Below are positions 55,360 through 64,000 of a stretch of 64,000 bases of DNA, in pieces. The notes beneath the pieces were generated by a model that saw nothing but the letters and a program-made list of their open reading frames with translations, was not told where the DNA came from and did no database searches. Both the position numbers and the translations under genes were made by a program. Position 1 is the stretch's first letter, and each line of letters opens with the position of its first letter. Source of the stretch: Psoroptes ovis. Lineage: Eukaryota; Arthropoda; Arachnida; Sarcoptiformes; Psoroptidae. The stretch spans positions 744,001 to 808,000 of the forward strand of contig PQWQ01000013.1 in assembly GCA_002943765.1 (NCBI GenBank), written 5' to 3'.

Positions 55360-57732
55360 TTCTTTACATAAATAGCCATTAGTAATGAATGAAAGTATTT
55401 TTCATTAATTTTCTAATTGGTTTTTTTTCTTGGTTTAAAGGTGTTTTTCTTCAAAAATAAATAAATAAAATTTAATGAATTCAATATTTAATCAATACCA
55501 TATTAGCACGTGTTCATAGTTATAATGATGATGATGATGTTTGAAAATGATTAATTAATCAAATCAATTTCGATTTCAATTGAAAATGGAAGAAATTTAT
55601 TACTTAATGTTTACTTGATAAAATGAAAAATTTTGACAGATAATCATCAATGATCATTCACCATATTTCTTTGAAATTGTTGTCGGTTGGAGATGATGAT
55701 GGTCATATTAATGATTGAAATATCCACAGAAACGAATGAATGCTTTTTTTTGTCAAAAGAATCATTGATGATAATATCAACAATAACAATGAAATAAAGA
55801 CTTTGATGCTTCTGTCAAAATCTTTTGGTTCTTAGTTGATTTGCCTGTTGATCATTTCGTTATTTCTACTTTTTCAAATTATCAATTGTCGTCGGTTTTC
55901 GTTATTTCTCTTTGATTTTAAATGAAAATTGAATTATTATTATTATTAGAATTCTCTTTATTTCTATTCATTTTATCACTACTTGATTTGACTTGAACAC
56001 ATGATTTAATGTAATTTGAAAATAAAAAAAAAATTGCAGCTGTGTGTTTGTTTGTTGATGATCAAAGACAAAATATAGGAAAAAAATTAAAATATATACG
56101 ACAACACTGGTTGGCATTGGATTGAACTTGTTGCTTTGTTTCGTTGTTTCTTAGTTGTTCAATTCAATTCAATAGATATTTGATTATCATTATTCTTCGT
56201 TGTCGATTGGTCATTTTATTTAAAACATCACCAATAAAGAATCGTACGATTGTAAAACAAGAGAAAAACTAAAAAACGCATTCTAAATTACCAACGTTAA
56301 TTAACCTGCAGCAGCAGAAGCATCAGCAGCAGCTAAACAATCAAGCAACTACGATCTACAAGCAGCAACGAACGATAAGCAATCAAATCAACTTTTTGTG
56401 TCCAAATCACCGAGAATTAACCTCATCAAATGGTGAATGTATGGCGGATGGTGCACCTGATAAATTGATTTTCTCATGGGCAGAAAAGTTAAGCAAGAAA
56501 CAAACAAACTTGTTGTTCATAAGTCTTTCACTTGGAATCACTTTGACCAATTCATTTATCCATTCATTTGCTTGCTTACATCATTCATTCAACGATTATT
56601 TCTAATTTAAATCAATTCAATCAACGTAAAGAAAAAAATGAGAAAAATTCAAAAGTTCGTTTAATTACATAACCGGTCAACAGTGTATTAAAAACAAGAA
56701 ATATACTTTCATCAAATTTACACAAAAAAAAAAATGAAAGCGAAAATATTTGATGGTCATTCTTCAAGAATTAAACATTTTAACATGATCAACACCAACA
56801 AACAACAAACATGATAATCATCAAAATTATAACCAGTTTTTGTTGATTATTTTAGGTGGTGGTAATAATGATGGTTTTATACTTGATTTTCTAATTTTAA
56901 TTTCAATTTTTTTTTTTTTTTTTTGGTTATTTTTGAATATTCAATTCAATTCATTTACATTCATTTCAATTTCAATAATTGAATAATTAATTTTGAAGGT
57001 TAGGTTTTTGTTTGTTTCTTTCTAATTTTTTCATATTCTAAGAATTGATTAGATTCAAATGTTTTTCTTCCTTTCTTCTTCGATTTGAAATTTTCGATGA
57101 TGATTATTTTTTCTCATTTTCAATCTTCAATCAAATTCACTGATTTTTTTTTCGATTCGATTTTCTATTTCATGCTCATGATACATTGCGCCCAGATGTC
57201 AAAAAAAAAATTGAGTAAAAAATAAAGAGGAAAGTCAATTTTCAAATCTGAATACCTACGCTTTTGGGAAAAGAAATAAAGTAAAATAAAATAAATAAAT
57301 AAACATTGAATGGACATTGGCTATACATGTGATGATAATAATAATAATTAACCATGAAATTAGAAACAAAAGAACGAAGAATATCAGAACAAATCTTGTT
57401 TGTTTTGAAGTTTTGTTATTTTTAGAAAAGATTTTCAAGGCAAATGACCATCTAAGTATCTGTGAATTATAATCGATCAATACAAAGTTCAAAGTATGAT
57501 GACCTTTTGATATTTCTTGATTTTTCGTAGATTTTCGCTTTCTAATAATCAAGGAAAATCAAGTAATATGAAACGAAAAAAAATATGAAAATCGTTTATT
57601 GAATTATCGAAGAAATGAAAATGGAATTAAATTTTTTTTCCAAAATATTTAAATTCCATTTGATTTATGGTTGTTTTTGCGAGTTTCATTCATGAATTGC
57701 TAGTCACTGATCTTGATTTTGGTGATTTAAAA
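55360..57732. other. Intergenic, divergent promoters; possible 5' UTR exon
   Basis: About 2.4 kb between the protease start and a plus-strand four-span gene. A CAG/GCA-rich, less AT-rich stretch near 56300-56430 resembles a 5' UTR and ends in a possible donor (AAATG|GTGAAT near 56431), so it may be the leader of the plus-strand gene. Poly-T lies near 56907-56924. A short ORF (56396-56605) overlaps this stretch but has no support as protein. Confidence 0.35.
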
Positions 57733-58350
57733 ATGGACAATGATGATGATGAAAATTCATCAATTGAATCACAACAATCATCGATATTATTGGTAAAAAA
57801 TGAACAATATTTCATATTGAAAAAATATACAATCATTGTATGGACATTGATAACGATATTAATACAATTGTTTCAATTAATATTAATGATTAGATATCGT
57901 GATAATAATGATAATAATAGCAATAATAATCCAAATGATCGGAAACAAACAGATAAACAAATGATCAATGAATTATTTAAACAATTAGAAATTCAAAAGG
58001 TATACAAGTAAAAGTGATAATTTGTTGATTTTAATTTTAATTAATTCATCAATTTCCATCATTATCATCATCATCAGAATCATACATTAATATTGATTAT
58101 CGGTTCATATTTATTTGTAATCATAATGAACATTATCGGATTAATCGGTACAATATTTAATAATTATAATTTATTATTCATTTATTTATGTTATTCAATA
58201 ATCGATACAATATTCATTATGATTTGGAATTTTGATTTAAATTATTATTTCATAATAACAATTCTAATACATTGTTCAATGATTGGTATTATAATGTTAT
58301 ATTTAATGGATTTACATGATCATCATCATCATCAACATCATCACAGATGA
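57733..58350 (+). CDS. 179-residue four-span membrane protein, family unknown
   Basis: Two exons, 57733-57999 and 58078-58350, with donor AAAAG|GTATAC and acceptor ATCATCATCAG, phase 0. I chose the Met at 57733 (MDNDDDENSS...) because the upstream in-frame part does not fit; it gives an acidic N terminus. Membrane segments are TIIVWTLITILIQLFQLILM (exon 1), then LILIIGSYLFVIIMNIIGLI, LLFIYLCYSIIDTIFIMIW and FIITILIHCSMIGIIMLYLM (exon 2). A polar Asn-rich loop separates the first two, and the tail is His-rich (HDHHHHQHHHR). No tetraspanin CCG or claudin W-LW motif is present. The function is unknown. Confidence 0.65.
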
Positions 58351-61300
58351 ATTAATTAACAAAAAATGTAAATTAATATATGATTCTTCATTCATCTGTT
58401 TCTCACCAACAATTATCATATCGTCGATATACGAAGGTTAATTGATTTATTAAATCAAATTTGATGATTATTTCACATTTTCATAGTTTTTTTTCATTAT
58501 TTTCTCATGATTTAATAAACATACAATTAATTCAATAATGGATGATTGTCAATTTACTGATGATAATGACACACGAATGCCATATTTAATTATTTTTCCT
58601 CTTTTTTGTCCATTTAATTATTAACATAATGGATATTATCTCGTTTTTTTTTCTCATCATTTAAATCAATTACAAAACAGTTGGTGATAAAACAATGAAA
58701 TCCTTACAATATTATATTGTTTTGGCCAATGTGATTTATGGAGTTTAATGGCATTCTTCTGTCTTTGATTCTTTCATTCATTTAATCTATCAATCAAACA
58801 TTTAATCAATCATTGATTCATTTATTCATCACTATTGATTGATGCATTCATCTATTCAATAAAAATTTCGAAATTTTCATTTCTTTGAAACATCAAAGAC
58901 AAACCACAAAAGATTCATTCATTCATTGATTTACTACCTATTGACTAGAGATAATAATTGGTTTTAATTGACATGGTAATGATGATTATTATAATATTGC
59001 ATTACTGATATTTGAAAGAAACAAAATAAAATAATAATAATCAATAGAATCAATAAGCAGCAAACAATCGAATAGAAATGGAAGAAATTGCAATGAAATT
59101 AATATTCAAAAATTGAATCGGAAACATTAGAAACATCTACGATAGTGAATAATGAGTTACTAATATATTCAAATGAAAAACAAAAAAAATGATGATTATA
59201 TGATGATAATAATAGTAATATTGCTAATAATAATAATCATGTTTTAATGTATAAATTATAATCTTTTAAATTAATAAAAAAAATAATAATGATAATCATA
59301 TACATTAGTTATCATGACCATTTCAATTTACAATGCTTCATGTATGTCTTATGTATGAAGATGATAATCCTTGAATCTTTTTTTTTTCGTTTCATTTAAT
59401 AAAATTGAATGTAATTAAATGATGAAAAAAGTTTTCTTTTGTTTTCAAAGATGAGAGAAATTACTTTCAATTTAGTTTTTCAATTCTCAATTTGAAATTC
59501 ATCAAATTATCAACCGCAAACACAACAACAATGCGTAATTCTTATGTATTTAATTTTGTCAACAAATTTATATGATAATGCGAAATTCAATTGAATCTTA
59601 CAATTTAAATTATAATTTCATTGTTTTTTCTAATTTTGTATTGTTTTTTATCAAATTTTACTAAAATTTCAGTCAATTATTATCAATAATTCAAATATAA
59701 ACAAAAACAAATGCAAAGATTTTAGAATGGATAAATGGATATTTGATCAATTTTTTTTTTCATATGCAAATAATATTATTAATCATAATATTTGAATAAA
59801 TGTTTTATTTAATTTGAATAATGAATAAATACAAATGATTGTTTTTGTTGTTTTGAATTTCAAATTTTTTTTGTTTGTAAAGTAAACATTTCAATCATAG
59901 CTCACAGATGGAGCTGTTTGAAAAAAAAAATTTTCGAAAAAAAGTTTCTGAAAATATTTTTTTTTTTCACATTCAAACATGCTGCCACCTATGCATTTGA
60001 AAGCATTTTTTTTTTGGTGCACTTTTTTCTCAAGTGGCAGTGGTTGGAAAACCAAATTCTATTTCGCACAAAACCACTGACCACTACCTTTTGAAAGAAA
60101 GTTTAGAAAATCTTTCGAATTTTTGTGCTTCGAAAATGACAAAAACCGCTCAATCATTGACGGTGTTGTTTCGTTTTTCGCTTTCATTAAACACTTGAAT
60201 CTATTTACATGCTTTTTTCACATTTCATTACTAATAGCGACCATTTTTGTTTTTGATTAAAAATTTTAAAAATTCTGTGTTCAAATTCATCATCGTTCAT
60301 ATCGATTTAGAATAATCGTTTCAATTTTAAATAAGGTAAGTCTTTGATTAAAGATAAATTTGTCCTATTTTTTATAGAAACCTTTGATTTCAAATTTTAA
60401 TTTGATAATTTTTAAATGAAAAATGATGTTTAAATTTTTTTCATATATGATCAAATTGCGGAAAAAAAATGAAAAAATATATATGTACGATAATGTTTCA
60501 TAAAAAATTAATAATCATACATAATTATATTAGAAAATTATCGATATACAAGTTTTTGAAATAATTACTTATAAAAACTATTAATATTTTATCAATGATG
60601 GGGAACATAATGATCAATAATAAGATCAAACTTCTTGCATATAAAATGTATCGATTTTGCATAGAATTTTTTGTTATATGAATTCCTAATTTTTGATGAA
60701 AATGGCTACAAATTTGCATCAAATTTTTGTTTTGTTTTGTTTTGGTATTGGGAGATGAAATGCAAACAAAAAGAAAAGATATTATTGGCCCCAGGTGTTT
60801 GAAATATATGTTGCCATATTTATAATTCTTTGTGTTTGAATTTTGATTTTTCTGGTAATTTTTGTATTATTACCACTAACAATATTGTTTTGATATCGAA
60901 ATATAATCATTCGAACATTAATATCTAATGACGAAACTATTATTATCTTATCCTTTTTAACAACCTAATTTGGTAAAATTATTGGATATTATGAAATAAT
61001 ACTCCATATTCGCTATGATAAGAATTTTTACTTTGTTTTTTAATTTTTTACGTGTTTGATTTTCGTACGTGCCCAACATTACATGATGAACACGACTATG
61101 CTGAAAATTATTGAGTTTTTCTTGAAAAACAAACTAAAATGTTGAATATTATTGATAAATTCTATATATTTGAAATATATATCGTTCAACATTGAAACTA
61201 TTATGATAATTATTATTGTTTGCGTTATTTGCGTTTAATTTTTCTGAAATCTATTTGAATGTTCAAAAGATCTATTGTTTCGCTATTTCGTTTTCGATAT

Positions 61301-61533
61301 GTATTTTTTCTAATATCTGATGGGAAAATATCGATATAACAATAAAATGAACAACTAATAATTGCCTTCTATGTCTTTCTCTAAATATTGTGTATTTTTT
61401 AGCCGGTATTGAAAAAAATATCAATATTATTAATAATTCTATTTGAAATTTCTAATTTTTCGAACAAAAAATCAATAATATCTTGATAAAAATTATATAA
61501 AAGAAATTTGAAATTGCTAAGAAATAATCGAAA
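58351..61533. other. Intergenic and probable NOP9 leader
   Basis: About 3.2 kb of AT-rich DNA with no convincing protein gene. A good donor, AATAAG|GTAAGT, at 60335/60336 may end a 5' UTR exon of the NOP9 gene, with an acceptor such as TTGCTAAG just upstream of 61534. No repeats with clean termini were seen. Confidence 0.35.
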
Positions 61534-64000
61534 ATGCCACCTAGACGAGCCAAACGCAAAACAACAACAACAACAACTGCATCAAGAACAACTAAAAAGG
61601 CTAAACAAGAAGTTATTAAACAACAAGATGATGAAGAATCGATGTCATTGTCACACGATGATGATAATGAACACGATGCTAGCATTGGCACCAGTAGTGC
61701 TGCTGATGCAGACGGTGATATAAGTAATGATGTTTCAAAAACAAATGATGATGAAGATTCTAATCAACCGACCAATGGTATGCATGATGATGATAACGAT
61801 AGTAGTAAAGCCAATAAATTAGACAATGATGATGATGACGATGATCGTGATATGAATGAACGAAATCACGATGATGATGCAGATAATGATCATGATATTC
61901 GTCATGATGATGATGACGATCGAAATGGTAATTAACAATGCAATTTTATATATTCATGTATTTATACTAAAATTATCTCAATAATTATAGAAAAGAATAA
62001 GAAAACCAGTAGTGATTATAAATCTTCATCGAGAAAAGAATCGAAAGATGATGAGAAACGTAAAATTTCTTCCGTCAAATCATCAAGTAAAAAATATGAG
62101 GACAAAGACAAAGATAAGGATTATGATGATTCTTATTTCAAACGCATGCATCGTCGTGCGCAAGATAAATTCCATGATCCAACTGATGAAGGTACGTTAA
62201 ATTGATATTTATTATGATGAAAATCCTAATTTCTATGCTTAATTTTTAACAGAACTCTTTATCGATAATTTAATGAATAATATACGTGGAAAAGAATTTA
62301 AATTGTGTAAATATAGACATTCATCTGCTTGTTTAGTTTGGCTATTAGAGAACATGAATGATTTCAATAAATCCAAGAAAATTATCGACAAAATTAATCC
62401 AGACTTGTTGACGTTAGAATGGACATCTGATGTCAATACTCATGCAGTTTTAGAGACAATTTATGATATCCTAATAAAAGAATTGGCTAAACAAAAGGAT
62501 TTCGAAACCGAAACGTCAAAATACATATTAAGATGGATGGATGGTGTTGCAAAATTTGTTGTTGATAATTTAAAATCATTTTTAGATGAATCAACTGAAC
62601 GTGAAAATCATTTATTGATTACAACCATGGAAGCTTTAGGAGGCATTCGTATTGGTCGTGGCTGGAATCGTAAAAATATGCGTTTCGGTAATGGTATGTT
62701 TTTTGGTATGGTTTGTCCAATCAGTGTAGGCTTTTGAATTCATTAATTAAAATATTTTCATTTTCATGTGAATAAGCTGCTGGCGCTAAGATTGATTTAG
62801 AAGCAATGATATCAGGCGATATGATTGTGAAAGAAATACCACAATCATCGAAGCATTTCTTGAAAAGAATAGCGAAGCAAATTGTATTGGATGCTCCAGA
62901 AGATGAATGTCGCGATTTAATGTTCACACGTTGCACTAGTGTAGGATTATATTTATTATTCATATTACGTGTTCGTTATACTGAACTATGTCAAATGGTT
63001 GTTAAGAAATTGGTAGAAATCGTGTTTGTATCGGACGATATTCGCGATCAAATTTGTCAATCAGCTAATGGTGCTTATATTGTCGAAATCATGTTATTAG
63101 TCGCCTCAGAATCACGCTTGAGTAAAATATGGACCAAATATTTGAAGGTTTATTATTAATAACGAATTAGCAAGATTTTTAATCAATTTTCATTTTTTTT
63201 CTTTTTTGATCAGCCTAATTTGAGATATTTTTGGAAACATGAAATCTCACAATTCATCATACAACGACTGATTGATGCTATCAAAGATGAGAATCTGGTA
63301 ATTATTGTTTAATTTTTGTTTGTCACAATTTTTCATCATATTTTCTTAACAGTTTATCGACGTTTCACAAGATTTATTTCCAGATCTTAAAGAAATATTT
63401 TTGATTGGTCGTTCAGGTATTGGCGTGTGTTTGGCAAAAAATAGTCATGATCAGCCTAAAATACAGACCCCATTAGTCACTGCTATGATGAAAGCATTCG
63501 ATGCCTATGAAACAAAAGAAAAACAATTGAAAGTTGTTCCCAATATGTTGTTTTATGAACCATTACCAAATTCTGACCGCCGTGATTCACATAGTCGGCG
63601 AAATTTCAATACACAGATATGGCTGTATGGATCGTTAATGTTGCAGCATATGTTTACCTATAAAGATCCTTATAAATTATCCAAAAGTTTATTGGCCATG
63701 ACTACTGACAATATTATGCGTACATGTCAAGATCGTAGCGGCAGTCATGTCATAGATAGCTTCTTACAATCACCTGATGTTGAATTGAAACATAAGTCAG
63801 AACTAGTTGAAAGGTATTCATTTGTTTTAATTATGAACGATTTTTCATTTTCATCTTTCTATAGACTTTTAGGCAAATATCATTTGTTAGCATGTAATAA
63901 ATATGGCTCTCGTATTGTTGAGAACATTATGAAATTATCCAATGAAGAAGTACGTGCAACAATAACACAAGAATTATCAAAAAAAGAATCATTATTAATG
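61534..64000 (+). CDS. Nop9: NOP9-like Pumilio-repeat nucleolar protein (5' part, runs off the window)
   Basis: Exons 61534-61927, 61991-62191, 62253-62693, 62777-63147, 63214-63297, 63353-63813 and 63865 onward; phases all agree. NOP9 is a nucleolar PUF-repeat protein that binds pre-18S rRNA and is required for small-subunit maturation. Exons 1-2 (about 200 residues) are a basic start (MPPRRAKRK) then Asp/Asn-rich and Lys/Ser-rich low complexity. Repeats follow, including EFKLCKYRHSSACLVWLLEN, VNTHAVLETIYDILI, QICQSANGAYIVEIMLLVA, IMRTCQDRSGSHVIDSFLQS and LLACNKYGSRIVENIMKLS, the last two being the characteristic G-S-x-V/I repeat cores. The 3' end lies beyond 64000. Confidence 0.85.

Noticed and set aside
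56396..56605. 69-codon ORF with a less AT-rich start
   Set aside because: The stretch reads better as an untranslated leader ending in a donor; the protein has no family features.
61452..61691. Minus-strand ORF opposite NOP9 exon 1
   Set aside because: Mirror of the CAA/GAT repeats of the NOP9 low-complexity start.

Overview
The window is nuclear DNA from a small-genome arthropod, most likely a sarcoptiform (astigmatid) mite. It is strongly AT-rich, most introns are only 50-110 nt with GT/AG ends, coding exons carry long Asn, Gln, Asp and Ser runs, and it contains an arthropod-type hunchback gene. The mite placement is inference; no species is claimed. I rebuilt gene models by hand from splice signals, reading-phase agreement and family motifs.

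Left part (1-15.7 kb, mostly housekeeping): a tiny two-exon ORF; 3-hydroxy-3-methylglutaryl-CoA lyase with a very long N-terminal extension; a secreted Cys-rich protein; a six-exon member of the acyl-CoA synthetase/luciferase (ANL) superfamily whose catalytic motifs have eroded; a 57-residue single-span membrane protein; a stomatin/MEC-2-like gene with a 25-nt exon; a DAXX-like histone-chaperone gene; and a DUF2236 (mpaB/Lcp-type) gene.

Middle-left (15.6-24.6 kb): a tandem cluster of a seven-span membrane protein family with two intact copies, one copy with a frame break and one 3' fragment. The cluster is invaded by a decayed Ty3/gypsy pol relic that itself carries two nested solo LTRs with 6-bp target duplications. 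A 147-bp piggyBac-type miniature element lies beside it.

Middle (24.6-29.1 kb): bystin (BYSL/Enp1), a damaged AAAP/SLC36-type amino-acid transporter with a second piggyBac-type miniature element in its last intron, and a weak two-exon candidate.

Gene desert (29.1-44.2 kb): about 15 kb without a convincing protein gene upstream of hunchback. It is enriched in CACGTG E-boxes and TGTCAAAGGTC (DR1-like nuclear receptor) motifs, and it holds a 72-bp mariner-type hairpin. I read it as the hunchback 5' UTR intron and cis-regulatory domain.

Right part (44.2-64 kb): hunchback without the C-terminal dimerisation finger pair; a ten-exon type II transmembrane serine protease (SEA, LDLa, SRCR, trypsin, then an additional C-terminal LDLa); a 179-residue four-span membrane protein; and the 5' part of NOP9, a Pumilio-repeat ribosome biogenesis factor that runs off the right edge. 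Bystin and NOP9 both act in 40S ribosome biogenesis but are not adjacent, so no operon-like relation is implied. No tRNA, rRNA or CRISPR array was seen.
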